From contig NZ_JABKKE010000008.1 in the NCBI RefSeq assembly GCF_013166575.1, positions 1 to 64,000 of the forward strand: a stretch of 64,000 nucleotides of DNA, in the 5' to 3' direction. The notes beneath the pieces were generated by a model. The model searched no databases and had not been told where the DNA came from. It saw only the letters and a list, made by a program, of their open reading frames with translations. Made by a program: the position numbers and the translations under genes. Source of the stretch: Xylanibacter rodentium. GTDB taxonomy: Bacteria; Bacteroidota; Bacteroidia; Bacteroidales; Bacteroidaceae. Of this stretch, positions 44,750-53,597 are shown piece after piece. The first letter of the stretch is position 1; each line of letters starts with the position of its first letter.

Positions 44750-45553
44750 TTAGTGCTTTGATGAATTTATTCTGAAATTTGGACCTTGTATCTTGAAATA
44801 AGATATGGTTTTATAATTACCATCCATTGGATCTATATAAATGTAATAATTCCCATCTTCTGTACTTCCAATGATTACTATTTCATGAAGTTCTGTGGTT
44901 AATTTTTCGGAGCTGCCATCGATTATTGATAATATTGGATTGTCAGAGTTGATAGCATCCATTAATTCTGACTGGTAAAATATCTTATCTGCATAAAACT
45001 CTTTATTTATGAAAATTTCTATTTCAAATGGTGCTATACCATCTTTATTCACATCCCTATGAGGATTTATATATTGATTATATTCATAAATATAAAAATT
45101 TCGATGGATATCCAAACCTAGTATTTTTGCCACATACTCCATTGCTGTTACAACACAGGTTTTGGTTCCTTTTTCTTGTCTTTCCCATTTCGTTTTAAGC
45201 TCCATGTCGATAAATTTGTCTTTAACATTTGGTGTGTACTCTTTATAATTCTTATCATCACTATCTGGACTATAAGACGAATATCCAATGTCATCATAAT
45301 AATCATTCCAATCGTCATCTTCGTCCCAATCATCATCTTCGCTCCAATCGTCATCTTCGTCCCAATCATCATCATTATTCCAAAAGTCATCACTCCAAAA
45401 ATCATCATCATCTGGTGTGACAATATATTCTGGCAATTCTCCTCCCCATAAGAAATCGTCATCTCGCCAATCATCATCTTCATCAAAACATGCTAAGGCA
45501 TTGATGCTATAAAACAAAGATAGAAATAATATTATAAATTTGCAATTCTTCAT
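44750..45553 (-). CDS. Exported Asp/Trp-rich protein with C39-like cysteine peptidase domain
   Basis: 267 residues; signal peptide 1-21 (ending NALA). Residues 22-95 are extremely acidic and Trp-rich, built on a DDDW(D/S)E hexad repeat. Residues about 115-262 resemble a papain-fold C39-type peptidase: RQEKGTKTCVVTAMEYVAKI gives a Q-x5-C nucleophile pair, ELHEIVIIGS the His, and YIYIDPMDG the third residue. The substrate is unknown, and it lacks the ABC transporter part of bacteriocin-processing C39 enzymes. The gene is markedly AT-rich compared with the window. Neighbours on both sides encode exported proteins. Confidence 0.72.
   Translation of the reverse strand: MKNCKFIILFLSLFYSINALACFDEDDDWRDDDFLWGGELPEYIVTPDDDDFWSDDFWNNDDDWDEDDDWSEDDDWDEDDDWNDYYDDIGYSSYSPDSDDKNYKEYTPNVKDKFIDMELKTKWERQEKGTKTCVVTAMEYVAKILGLDIHRNFYIYEYNQYINPHRDVNKDGIAPFEIEIFINKEFYADKIFYQSELMDAINSDNPILSIIDGSSEKLTTELHEIVIIGSTEDGNYYIYIDPMDGNYKTISYFKIQGPNFRINSSKH
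45290..45420 (-). repeat. 18-bp tandem repeat encoding the Asp/Trp-rich segment
   Basis: GATGATGATTGGGA(C/A)GAA-type 18-bp units are repeated in frame with small variations, each coding for a DDDWDE hexad. Copy-number change would leave the frame intact. Confidence 0.75.
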
Positions 45554-45564
45554 ATGCCAAAAAA

Positions 45565-46998
45565 TTATAAATGCGTAAAAACTGTTGTTACTAATCCTTT
45601 ATTACCTACAATTTTGAGAAGATATTTTCCCTGTGCAATTGTAGCATTAATTGTTAATTCATTTATGCCTTTTTTTATTTTTATGCTCCCATAATCAGCT
45701 ATTTTTATACTCGCCATATTATATATACTGATAGTTACGATATCATCATTTTCTGCATAAAGTTTGATGGTCATTGATGTATCTTTTACAGGTAATGGAG
45801 TTATTCCTACAATTTTTAATGATTGCGATGGTACCGAAATAACATCACGATGTAAAACTGCTATAGCAGGCTTACGAGGTTCTTTATTATTGAATTTTAT
45901 TGTACTAATCGGTATATACAATTTATTGTCTGAATCAACATAAAATGAAGCCTTAGTTACTACCCATTTTTTTTGTTGATAATTTTTGTGTAATTTTGAC
46001 ATCTTAAAATAATTATTTTCTTGAATATCAGGTGTAAATATAGTACTAACAGTGTCATTGTTTATCCATTTCATTGTACCAAATATTCCATCTCCGGTGA
46101 ATAATAGAGTTATTGGTTCTTGATCAAAAATTTTGCGATAAGACCAATCATAAGTATATATAGTACCAGTCCATCTACCTGCTAAAGAATGTAGATCTGT
46201 GGTAGTCATTGTTTTATCTTGAGCTTTTTTTTGAATTAATTCTTTTAAATTCTGCCCAACAATCATTTTTTGTCTACTTTGGTTTTTTGATTTTATTGAA
46301 TCCAAGGTATTATACTGTGTTAGATCTATAGTCCAATTATGTCCTCTTTTTACAGCCATATTATAATGTTTTTGAGCTTTTTCATAATTAGGGGTACCAT
46401 TCATACCATTTGCATAATATGAGCCTAAAAGGAAATCACAACCCGAATGCCCCTTTTCCGAACCTTTACGCAAATAAATTTCCGCTTTTTCATAATTTTG
46501 TTTTGTTCCCAATCCTTTATATGTAAGATACCCTAATCCATAAAACCCCTCAGGACTTCCGTGTTGCATAGCATCAAAATAATACAAATATGCTTTTTCG
46601 TAATTTTGCTTTACCCCCAATCCAAACTGGTACATTTTTGCAATAACACACATTGCTCTGACATTATTAGATTGAGCGGCTCTTTTAAGAAGAAAATAAG
46701 CTCTTTTATAGTTTTGTTCAACTCCATCACCATCAATAAACATCTTACCTAATTCCGTCATTGCATCAGTATTACCCTTACGTACAAGATACTTATATAT
46801 TCGAATCGCTTTTTTTATATTCACATCAGTATTTATACCGTATTTATATTGCTTAGCTGTATTCAATAAAACATTTATACCTAACGTATCTATGGGTGTA
46901 ACATCCTTAGATATTGATTCAGACTGTGCATTCGCTCTTATCAAACATAATGACATCAAGCAGAATATAACTATTTTATAAATCATATTATTTAACAT
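45565..46998 (-). CDS. Sel1-like repeat protein, exported
   Basis: 477 residues from MLNNMIYKIVIFCLMSL, which gives a clean signal peptide (to about residue 25, RANA). An in-frame ATG at 47025 overlaps the upstream gene by 20 bp and is an alternative. Residues 40-240 hold five to six Sel1-type TPR repeats (GDGVEQNYKRAYFLLKRAA, GLGVKQNYEKAYLYYFDAM, GLGTKQNYEKAEIYLRKGS). The middle (about 275-390) looks like a beta-rich lipocalin-type domain (AGRWTGTIYTYDW). The C-terminus resembles a T9SS/Por-type tail (VTISIYNMASIKIADYGS, GKYLLKIVG). AT-rich. Role unknown; Sel1 repeats mediate protein contacts. Confidence 0.8.
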   Translation of the reverse strand: MLNNMIYKIVIFCLMSLCLIRANAQSESISKDVTPIDTLGINVLLNTAKQYKYGINTDVNIKKAIRIYKYLVRKGNTDAMTELGKMFIDGDGVEQNYKRAYFLLKRAAQSNNVRAMCVIAKMYQFGLGVKQNYEKAYLYYFDAMQHGSPEGFYGLGYLTYKGLGTKQNYEKAEIYLRKGSEKGHSGCDFLLGSYYANGMNGTPNYEKAQKHYNMAVKRGHNWTIDLTQYNTLDSIKSKNQSRQKMIVGQNLKELIQKKAQDKTMTTTDLHSLAGRWTGTIYTYDWSYRKIFDQEPITLLFTGDGIFGTMKWINNDTVSTIFTPDIQENNYFKMSKLHKNYQQKKWVVTKASFYVDSDNKLYIPISTIKFNNKEPRKPAIAVLHRDVISVPSQSLKIVGITPLPVKDTSMTIKLYAENDDIVTISIYNMASIKIADYGSIKIKKGINELTINATIAQGKYLLKIVGNKGLVTTVFTHL

Positions 46999-47005
46999 AT
47001 ATGTA

Positions 47006-47590
47006 TTACCAATTGATTTTACCATTTACTATTTTGCCTTGCGCCTTTTGCTTTTCACGTATTTCGCTTTCACGTAAAGATTGTGGACGAACATTCTTTA
47101 ATCTGCTAATATTTTCTTTTTGCTTTTTGATATCATATTTATCACGAACATATACTAATTTTTCAGCCATTAAATAACTATAAATTTCTTTTTTCATTTT
47201 GTTTAATTCAAGATCTGAATATTCATTACTTTCCTTAAGCAACATAATCTTATATTGTGTTTTAGCTTCAATTTCAGGTGTCGATGTGATTTGAATGTAT
47301 GTATTACGCTGCTTCTCTGTTAAGATTGACATTAAAACTTTGTTAAACTCTTTACTTGCATAATACTTTATTTTGGATGCTTCAACTGCATTTTGTACTT
47401 TATATAATGCAGAATCAACTTTTTCATTATATTCATCATACGCCTTACGTATAGCATTCTCTTGCATTGATGAAAGTTTAATTATTTTACTTATTTCTAT
47501 AATTTTTCTATCAGAGCGCTTACCAATAGTCCCTGCAAAATTTGCCACTATAGGCATTCCTAATACAAATATCAAAAAAAGTCGTTTCAT
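47006..47590 (-). CDS. Exported helical protein, CpxP/Spy-like
   Basis: 194 residues; signal peptide about 1-19. The rest is predicted almost wholly helical and charged. ILTEKQRNTYIQI resembles the LTxxQ motif of CpxP/Spy periplasmic proteins, and LSSMQENAIRKAYDEYNEK is a similar preceding helix. The assignment is tentative. AT-rich, directly upstream of the Sel1 protein gene. Confidence 0.6.
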   Translation of the reverse strand: MKRLFLIFVLGMPIVANFAGTIGKRSDRKIIEISKIIKLSSMQENAIRKAYDEYNEKVDSALYKVQNAVEASKIKYYASKEFNKVLMSILTEKQRNTYIQITSTPEIEAKTQYKIMLLKESNEYSDLELNKMKKEIYSYLMAEKLVYVRDKYDIKKQKENISRLKNVRPQSLRESEIREKQKAQGKIVNGKINW

Positions 47591-47666
47591 AATATTATTG
47601 TTAATTTATACACTGGTTTCTATAGTTTTATTCGATAATTTGAAGTATGGATTATAAATATACATT

Positions 47667-48092
47667 TTATATCATTACTTCTCCATAAAAACAATATCCT
47701 GCACGTACGAACCGTATCTCATATACTCCAGTGAAACCGGTCGGAATGTCCACTGTCTCTGCCCCGGCTGGAATAACAGACGAATAGACAATGCTTTCGT
47801 TCCCGTTTTCGTCCATGCCAACCAATTGTATTTCTTCAAAAGTATTACCATCGAGATACAGTGTATGACCATCTATGTATATAGCAGGAATACGTACAGA
47901 AGATCTGCCGATACCGTTCTTTATATTTTTAGGGTCGTCATACCTTACTTGCAAATCTATACGGATATAGCAAGGATTATTTGTTATGCCAATGGTGTTT
48001 CTTGTTATTTCTCCATCGTTATTCTTGGCTGCATATCCAAGTGTTGCTGTCATCATGATGATGCCCGCGGCTAATAGTTGTTTTCTTGTCAT
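47667..48092 (-). CDS. DUF3244-like small exported protein
   Basis: 141 residues from MTRKQLLAAGIIMMTATLGYA, giving a signal peptide cut near residue 21. The mature part shows PAIYIDGHTLYLDG, IQLVGMDENGNE and VDIPTGFTGVYEIRF, which match DUF3244-type small immunoglobulin-like proteins of Prevotella and Bacteroides. Function unknown. It is the first gene after the regulator and has its own promoter (48117-48149). Confidence 0.75.
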   Translation of the reverse strand: MTRKQLLAAGIIMMTATLGYAAKNNDGEITRNTIGITNNPCYIRIDLQVRYDDPKNIKNGIGRSSVRIPAIYIDGHTLYLDGNTFEEIQLVGMDENGNESIVYSSVIPAGAETVDIPTGFTGVYEIRFVRAGYCFYGEVMI

Positions 48093-48116
48093 AACTTTAC
48101 TGTTTTGATTTCTACT

Positions 48117-48149
48117 CAAAGTTATGAAAAGAAAACTTTTATCGGCAAT
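48117..48149 (-). promoter_or_regulatory. Promoter of the DUF3244-like gene
   Basis: On the minus strand ATTG (48149-48146), a 21-bp spacer and TAACTTTG (48124-48117). It could drive the whole minus-strand run down to 42256. Confidence 0.65.
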
Positions 48150-48153
48150 ATTT

Positions 48154-48240
48154 CTAATACATTTTTTACACGCCGCGGTTTTATCATCTTTATAAATTAC
48201 GCTATATCAACTATTTACAGATATAATACACTTTTTACAC
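48154..48240 (-). promoter_or_regulatory. Two direct copies of GTGTAAAAA(G/A)TGTATTA, possible operators
   Basis: GTGTAAAAAGTGTATTAT (48240-48223) and GTGTAAAAAATGTATTAG (48171-48154) differ at two of 18 positions and are 69 bp apart. Both lie in the 154-bp gap between the regulator gene and the promoter of the DUF3244-like gene; the nearer copy ends 5 bp upstream of the -33 element. I infer that they bind the neighbouring TPR/HTH protein. Confidence 0.5.
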
Positions 48241-48246
48241 TTCTCG

Positions 48247-49983
48247 TTAAAAGAGCTGTCTCAGATTGTAGTCAAGCTTTTTTGTACCGTCATTTCCAAA
48301 CAGTTTCCGGTTAATTTTGCTCCTTATGTTGGTCAGATTCTGGCCGGATATATCGAGCAGTACCGATATTTCTGACGGTATAAGATACAGGCGAATCATG
48401 ATACAGATTATGATTTCTCTCTCGGTCAGTTTGTCATCTACATTGATTATCCTGGCATAAAATTCAGGAAAGGCGTTTTCTACGAACGTAACCATAGCAT
48501 TCATTTCCTTTATTGTGACACGTCCGTTTTTCATGGCGAGTTTATGAAGACGCTTCACCATTTCGTTGTTTTCCATCGCCCGCTCCATGTCCGAATCATC
48601 ATCATGCACCATCGTTTCCTGATATGTGGCTATCGACTTGCGTATTCTTTTCAGTTCGTCTTCCTTTTCTTTCTTATACCGTTCAAATCCTTGCATTGCT
48701 CTCATCATATCCTCTGATGCACTTTCGTATTTGCTCAACAAGTCGCAGAACTTTTGGTTTTCCTCAACCAATTTCAGCTTCTGTTTTTGCCTTTTTACGG
48801 AATAGAGCCTGTAAGATGTAACAATAATAATGATTATACCGAGACCTACCGCCACAAGCATTATTCTGTAATTGTCAACCTCATTCGTCTTCGCAATCAT
48901 CATCTGCTGCGCACGATTATAGTTGTACAATACCTGTGCTCTGTTTATCTCTTCTGCCGACCGTATTATTGCGGCAGAATCGTTTATATGACAATACAAC
49001 TGAGAATACTTGACCACAGAATCCGTTTGATGCTGGTTGGCATAATACCCCATCAGTTCCCTGTATGCAATCTCTGCACAAGTTATATTTTTTTCAAACA
49101 TCAAAAGTTTTTTAAGATAAACAAATGCCGAATCACTCTTGCCTATGGCCCGATAGTATCTTGCTTTCGTCCCATAATACGACTCTTTTCCGGATATGAT
49201 ATTACCGCCCGAATCAAAGAAACCGGAATATTGCTCAAAGTAATCCATGCTTTTCTTGGCTGCATCAAATTTCCGTTGATTCAGATAAACGTATATCACA
49301 GAAGGCAGAGCACCGGCAGCCAGGTCTCTACGCCCATATCGGTTGTATAATTCCACAACACTTTCAGTTATGCTCACAACCGAATCGGCACAATACATCA
49401 TATAATACGTATCGGCTTGCAATTCGTATGCCCTCAATGCCATTATTGTGTCTTTGGCTCGCCATGCCTTAGCGGCTGTCTGCTTCCATTCTTCCAATTC
49501 GTATTCAGGTGAAGCCATTTTGTGAAACAGCTCAGCCCTCTGCCCGTGTATATGGCACAGCGTGTGCCAGTCGCAGTCGTCAGCAGTTGTGTCTGCCAGC
49601 TCTACAGCCTTGTTGTATTGAACCAGTGCAGTGGGAGCATCGCCCATGTCGCGATACACACAGCCCAGCAGATAGTAAGCCATCATGCGTTCGTGAATGT
49701 TGCCGTGACGATCGTACCATGTTGTCACGTCTTTCATCACGGTGTCGGTAGTGAACGGCACGAAAGCCCGATTCATCGCCTTTGCCCTAAGCAGCCGGTA
49801 GCGCATCTGCATACCTGTAGGCATACTGTCGGCTACCGATTCATGACGGTCGAGCATAGCCAATGCCGAGTCCGGCCGGATGTCAACGAGCGAATCGGCC
49901 GTATCGAGCAACGCCCTCATCCTGTTGTGTCCCGTACATGATGTAAGAATGGCAAAGATTATTATTACACTTCTAAACTTCAT
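48247..49983 (-). CDS. TPR-containing membrane regulator with C-terminal HTH
   Basis: 578 residues. A lipobox-like signal (ILTSC) is at about residues 13-17. Tetratricopeptide-type helices fill about 20-360. A membrane segment is at about 372-392 (IMLVAVGLGIIIIIVTSY) and a coiled coil at 395-470. The C-terminal LuxR-like helix-turn-helix reads LTEREIIICIMIRLYLIPSEISVLLDIS (cited in part) with NIRSKINRKLFG. This architecture is a recurring Bacteroidota regulator type that senses in the periplasm and binds DNA on the cytoplasmic side. It lies directly upstream of the exported-protein genes, with the direct-repeat sites between. Confidence 0.85.
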   Translation of the reverse strand: MKFRSVIIIFAILTSCTGHNRMRALLDTADSLVDIRPDSALAMLDRHESVADSMPTGMQMRYRLLRAKAMNRAFVPFTTDTVMKDVTTWYDRHGNIHERMMAYYLLGCVYRDMGDAPTALVQYNKAVELADTTADDCDWHTLCHIHGQRAELFHKMASPEYELEEWKQTAAKAWRAKDTIMALRAYELQADTYYMMYCADSVVSITESVVELYNRYGRRDLAAGALPSVIYVYLNQRKFDAAKKSMDYFEQYSGFFDSGGNIISGKESYYGTKARYYRAIGKSDSAFVYLKKLLMFEKNITCAEIAYRELMGYYANQHQTDSVVKYSQLYCHINDSAAIIRSAEEINRAQVLYNYNRAQQMMIAKTNEVDNYRIMLVAVGLGIIIIIVTSYRLYSVKRQKQKLKLVEENQKFCDLLSKYESASEDMMRAMQGFERYKKEKEDELKRIRKSIATYQETMVHDDDSDMERAMENNEMVKRLHKLAMKNGRVTIKEMNAMVTFVENAFPEFYARIINVDDKLTEREIIICIMIRLYLIPSEISVLLDISGQNLTNIRSKINRKLFGNDGTKKLDYNLRQLF

Positions 49984-50021
49984 ATATCCACAAAATACCG
50001 TTATTTATAGTTTCTGCATGG

Positions 50022-50029
50022 CAAAAGTA
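50022..50029 (-). promoter_or_regulatory. -7 element of the TPR/HTH regulator gene
   Basis: TACTTTTG on the minus strand, about 40 nt upstream of the start codon. The -33 element is not clear. Confidence 0.45.
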
Positions 50030-50095
50030 ATAAAAATCCATCACATCATAATCATTTACCCGACATTTTTTATATCATAAACAAAATCAGCAAAT

Positions 50096-50450
50096 ATAAA
50101 GATTATTCCGAAAAAAACGCTTCCGTTTTTTTCCAAACCAGAAAAGCCGAGAGGCCCTCTCTGCTTTCTTTACATGCCTTTCGGGCATGGTTTTCTTGCC
50201 GTAAGGGCCTCCCGAGGTTGCCGTTACGGCCTCGTTGTCTTCCCGCGGCGGCCTCGTTGAAGAGCCGGGAGGCCGCCGCGGCAACCTCGGGAGGGCCTCT
50301 CTGCTTTTCTTACACGGTCCTTTTGCAACCTCACCCGCGTAACTATCTGATTATCAGCGTCTCCTATTTTATCCGAAAAACCGCCATTTTCGCATCGTAA
50401 TGCGGAAATGGCGGTCCTGTTGCCTTTTAACTATTGTTAATGTAAAGACA
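50096..50450 (-). repeat. Structured intergenic repeat, copy 2
   Basis: Fills most of the 620-bp gap 49984-50603. Read on the minus strand it has the same order as copy 1: TTAAC-AATA-GTTAA (50440-50427), a 36-nt hairpin (50415-50380) and T5, CTGATAATCAG (50357-50347), a GGCC-rich stretch, GGAGGCCCTTACGGCAAG (50212-50195), a second hairpin (50166-50144) and GCGTTTTTTTC. The hairpin arms differ from copy 1 by paired changes. A 65-codon open frame (50284-50087) ends RFFRNNLYIC. Confidence 0.75.
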
Positions 50451-50570
50451 ATTCGTAATAAATCCACCCTATAACGATGCCTGTGCCTCACCACCTTCAC
50501 TTTGTCCCTACTCTACTTGCGCGGCATTTGCCTACAAACTGCGAACAAAGGTTTATCCTGTGCGCTCAAT

Positions 50571-50602
50571 ATCCCCCTTTGGGGGATTACAGGGGGCTCC
50601 CC
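50571..50602. repeat. Single C/G-rich palindrome
   Basis: ATCCCCCTTTGGGGGATTAC followed by AGGGGGCTCCCC, the same class as the pairs at 33580, 38937 and 41104. It abuts the stop codon of the DUF3943 gene. Confidence 0.6.
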
Positions 50603-50603
50603 G

Positions 50604-52259
50604 CTACATCTTATATGCCAGTCCGAGACGCACGGTAAACGTTCGTGCCGACACGTCGTCATGATACGAATAGCGAGTGCTTCGGATATAGTAAGAGGCC
50701 GACAGGTCGAGACACAGTCTGTCCGACACCGACAGTTGCAGACGCGGATTGACCACAAGCAGCTGGGCACTGCCCTTGTCGCCCTGGGCATTGAGGTAGA
50801 GCGGGTCTGTGGTGGCGAGGTCCTCGTCTTCATATCCCTTCCATGTATATATATTGTAAAGGTCGGCATTGATGAAGAAGCGTCCGTAACGCCCGAACTC
50901 CATCATCGTGTGTACCTTGGCACTGTAGCCGCTGCCCATGTTATAGTCGCGGTCAATCACGTTATAGTAGTCGCTGAGCGAACCGCCGAGTAATATGCCG
51001 CTGACAAAAATGCGCTGCTCAAGACGTGTGAGATTGCCCACACCGGGAAACTTGTAAATGATGCCCGGTCCCACCGCCGCAGCTTCGGATATGCGGAACG
51101 GCACCTCGCTGCTGCCGTCCTTTACGGGCTGCGAATCGTAATAGTTGAAGTGTTGGAAGAACCCGAATTCGGCCTGCATGCCGTTCGAAGAATACACCGG
51201 AGCGCTCCACAGTTGTCCAAGCAGGTGTATGCCGCTGATGATAGGCTGGTTGGAGCTGAGCCCCAAAGTCACATCGGCCGTGAAATAGTCGTAAGGCCGG
51301 TTTACCGACTCGTCGAACGGATCGCCATAGCTGAGTCCGACGTTCACATACGGATTTGTCTCTCCGCGAAACAGCGCGTTGTTGTCGGCCAGATAACGAT
51401 AACCCGCAGACACGGCCAGCCCCACGGGCAGCCGGTCGTAATCGTGATACTTGCCGCCGGTGTGCCTCACCTTCCAAGCCTCGCCACTGACAATGCGGTT
51501 GAGCCCGCGCATGGGGCACACCACCGTGCCGAGCAACTCACGCCAGAAACGGGCCGGACCGCTCTTGCTGTCGTCATAGATGAGGTCGCTGATGCGGTAG
51601 GTGATTTCTCCCAGACAAACACCGCCCACTGTCGTTGCCACGAGATCGTTGATGGCCGGCGGCTCCGTCTCGCACACTGTCTCCCACATCAGGCTGCCGC
51701 CAAAAGCATATGGAACCGACTCCCAGAAGTTCATGCCGTTGCTGCGTGCCGCGTTGAAATAAAGTCCGCCGTGATACGGATGGGCAAACAGATTGGTGGA
51801 AAACTGGTCGTTGTCCCACACGAATCCTGTCTTTATGTTGTGACGCACGGTACGGGGAGAAATCTTTGCAAACTCGGCGTCAAGCGCAAAACGGTCGAAA
51901 GCAAGCACAAAGGCATTGATGCCCACCACCTCAGCGGCGGCTATCCACGGATGCTTCACCGAACGGTTGACCTCGGTGTCGGCCAATGGCATTGTAACGA
52001 CAGGGAGACTGCACTCTTCGTCGGCCGGCATGTCAACCACCATGCGCAGATAGTGTGCCGCCATGCTGTCTGTCTCGGACGCTGTGGGCCCGCTTGCGGA
52101 CGCTGTGGAGAGCGTGTCGACGGCTGCGGCGCGGCAGGGATGCTGCAACACGATGAGCAAGAAGAGGACAACAGCAAACGCGCCACACCATCCGGAAAGG
52201 CTGTATGTACGGCTGTGGCGGCAATATATAGTGTAAATGATGATGTCAGACATTTTCAT
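50604..52259 (-). CDS. DUF3943 outer-membrane beta-barrel protein
   Basis: 551 residues. A signal peptide/anchor lies at about 25-46. The conserved DUF3943 block runs through HNIKTGFVWDNDQFSTNLFAHPYHGGLYFNAARSNG (cited in part; about 140-175), YAFGGSLMWE and PPAINDLVATTVGG. The C-terminal 300 residues alternate in barrel fashion and end in LGLAYKM. It is probably located in the outer membrane; function unknown. The LA_2272-like repeat gene is 21 bp upstream on the same strand, suggesting one transcript. Confidence 0.82.
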   Translation of the reverse strand: MKMSDIIIYTIYCRHSRTYSLSGWCGAFAVVLFLLIVLQHPCRAAAVDTLSTASASGPTASETDSMAAHYLRMVVDMPADEECSLPVVTMPLADTEVNRSVKHPWIAAAEVVGINAFVLAFDRFALDAEFAKISPRTVRHNIKTGFVWDNDQFSTNLFAHPYHGGLYFNAARSNGMNFWESVPYAFGGSLMWETVCETEPPAINDLVATTVGGVCLGEITYRISDLIYDDSKSGPARFWRELLGTVVCPMRGLNRIVSGEAWKVRHTGGKYHDYDRLPVGLAVSAGYRYLADNNALFRGETNPYVNVGLSYGDPFDESVNRPYDYFTADVTLGLSSNQPIISGIHLLGQLWSAPVYSSNGMQAEFGFFQHFNYYDSQPVKDGSSEVPFRISEAAAVGPGIIYKFPGVGNLTRLEQRIFVSGILLGGSLSDYYNVIDRDYNMGSGYSAKVHTMMEFGRYGRFFINADLYNIYTWKGYEDEDLATTDPLYLNAQGDKGSAQLLVVNPRLQLSVSDRLCLDLSASYYIRSTRYSYHDDVSARTFTVRLGLAYKM

Positions 52260-52280
52260 TTTCTTGTTTTTGGTTATATG

Positions 52281-53402
52281 TCACCTGTTCTCCGAAGGCA
52301 GACGGAATGTCAGCCCGGCCTCGGCTATCAGTCGCTCACGGTATCTTCGCGAATGATGATAATAGCGTGTATCGCCATATCCCACCGTTACAAAGGCACC
52401 GAGGATGTGCCACTGGTAGTCCAGATTGACGCGGCCCTGCAACGAGTAAAGACGATCGGGCTTGTCAGCGGAGTTGCGCGCAAAGGTCTCGACATGATAG
52501 TAACCGATGTCACCGCTCACCGTGAGACGCTTCGACAGATTGAAATACTGGCCGACACGATAGAATACAGCTCCGGAAAAGTCTTCATCAAAACCCATAT
52601 AGTGCGAACCGAAACCGATGATGCTGTATGTACTGCGGTTGCGGAACCGCACTGCCAAGTTGAGCTTGACGGACGAACCTGCATAGACCATCATGTCGAT
52701 GCGGGTCTTGGGATTGACATTGACCAGACCGATTTTATGGGCAATGGTGTCACGGCTATAGTTGATAAGCCCCACCTGGATGCCGCGCGGATGACTCATA
52801 CAAACGTTGAACAGACCTATCTGCGAACCGTTGAGAGTGTCGGCGTAATTGTATGCCGCCATTTGCACGCCACGCATATACGACGAGCACACATTGGCGG
52901 CTCCGGCCAACTGCACACCGCGCTTCACTCCCATCGAGATATTGGTGACGGCACTCAGCTGAATACCGCGCATGGGAGTGGTACAGGCATTGGTAAGACC
53001 GGCCAACTGGACACCGTTGAAACGCGACGCGACATTGGCCACACCGGCTATCTGAACGCCACGCATGTCGCCACTGCCGGCGTTAAGCAGACCGGCCAAC
53101 TGCACTCCGTAGGCACGGCCATGACTCAAGGCGGCCAGGGCCGACACGTTGGCACCACGCATTTCACGTCGGGACGCTCCGGTGAACAACGACAGTTGCA
53201 TGCCGCGCAGTGTATCGACATTGGCAAACAGACCGACATTAAAACTGCTGAACAGCAACGAGTCGGCAGTACGGCGGTTTACTCCGATGCCTATATTGGC
53301 TGCGCTGCCATCCGGCTCACGGGCTGCGCAAGGCCTGGAGAAATATGGCAACAAAACTAATGACAGGACAACAAATGTCTCTGACACCAACCGTGTATTC
53401 AT
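52281..53402 (-). CDS. LA_2272-like surface repeat protein
   Basis: 373 residues; signal peptide about 1-27. Residues about 75-250 are a series of roughly 20-residue repeats of the form GVQLAGLxNxxxxxxxGVQ (GVQLAGLLNAGSGDMRGVQ, GVQLAGLTNACTTPMRGIQ, GVQLAGAANVCSSYMRGVQ, GSQIGLFNVCMSHPRGIQ). Residues 255-373 form a barrel-like C-terminal domain. The repeats match the surface-repeat family first named from Leptospira LA_2272. A beta-solenoid at the cell surface is likely. Function unknown. Confidence 0.75.
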   Translation of the reverse strand: MNTRLVSETFVVLSLVLLPYFSRPCAAREPDGSAANIGIGVNRRTADSLLFSSFNVGLFANVDTLRGMQLSLFTGASRREMRGANVSALAALSHGRAYGVQLAGLLNAGSGDMRGVQIAGVANVASRFNGVQLAGLTNACTTPMRGIQLSAVTNISMGVKRGVQLAGAANVCSSYMRGVQMAAYNYADTLNGSQIGLFNVCMSHPRGIQVGLINYSRDTIAHKIGLVNVNPKTRIDMMVYAGSSVKLNLAVRFRNRSTYSIIGFGSHYMGFDEDFSGAVFYRVGQYFNLSKRLTVSGDIGYYHVETFARNSADKPDRLYSLQGRVNLDYQWHILGAFVTVGYGDTRYYHHSRRYRERLIAEAGLTFRLPSENR

Positions 53403-53433
53403 GATTCAATACCGTTTATTTGAATTTACGCGG

Positions 53434-53441
53434 CAAAGATA
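53434..53441 (-). promoter_or_regulatory. -7 element of the surface repeat gene
   Basis: TATCTTTG followed by CC on the minus strand, 32 nt upstream of the start codon. No good -33 element is seen. Confidence 0.45.
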
Positions 53442-53597
53442 AACAATATATCTGACATCTGCACTATTCGGCGGAAAATCACAAAATCATTTAACAAGAA
53501 ATAAAAAAAGGAGAAGCATGCCGTCACGACACACTCCCCCGTCTACTGAATCTTAGACATGTTTATAATAGATACATACTAACGCCAAATGTTATTA

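Noticed and set aside
45290..45420. Regular repeats that could suggest a CRISPR array
   Set aside because: Units are contiguous 18-bp codon repeats without spacers, inside a gene; no cas genes are present.
50502..50520. TTTGTCCCTACTCTACTT as another REP copy
   Set aside because: Only the GTCCCTACTCTA part resembles the end of the 61541-61569 arm; the rest of the REP and the inverted partner are missing, so chance is likely.
51150..53360. 736-codon open frame antisense to the two outer-membrane protein genes
   Set aside because: It spans both genes and their gap, with no start context; a shadow frame.
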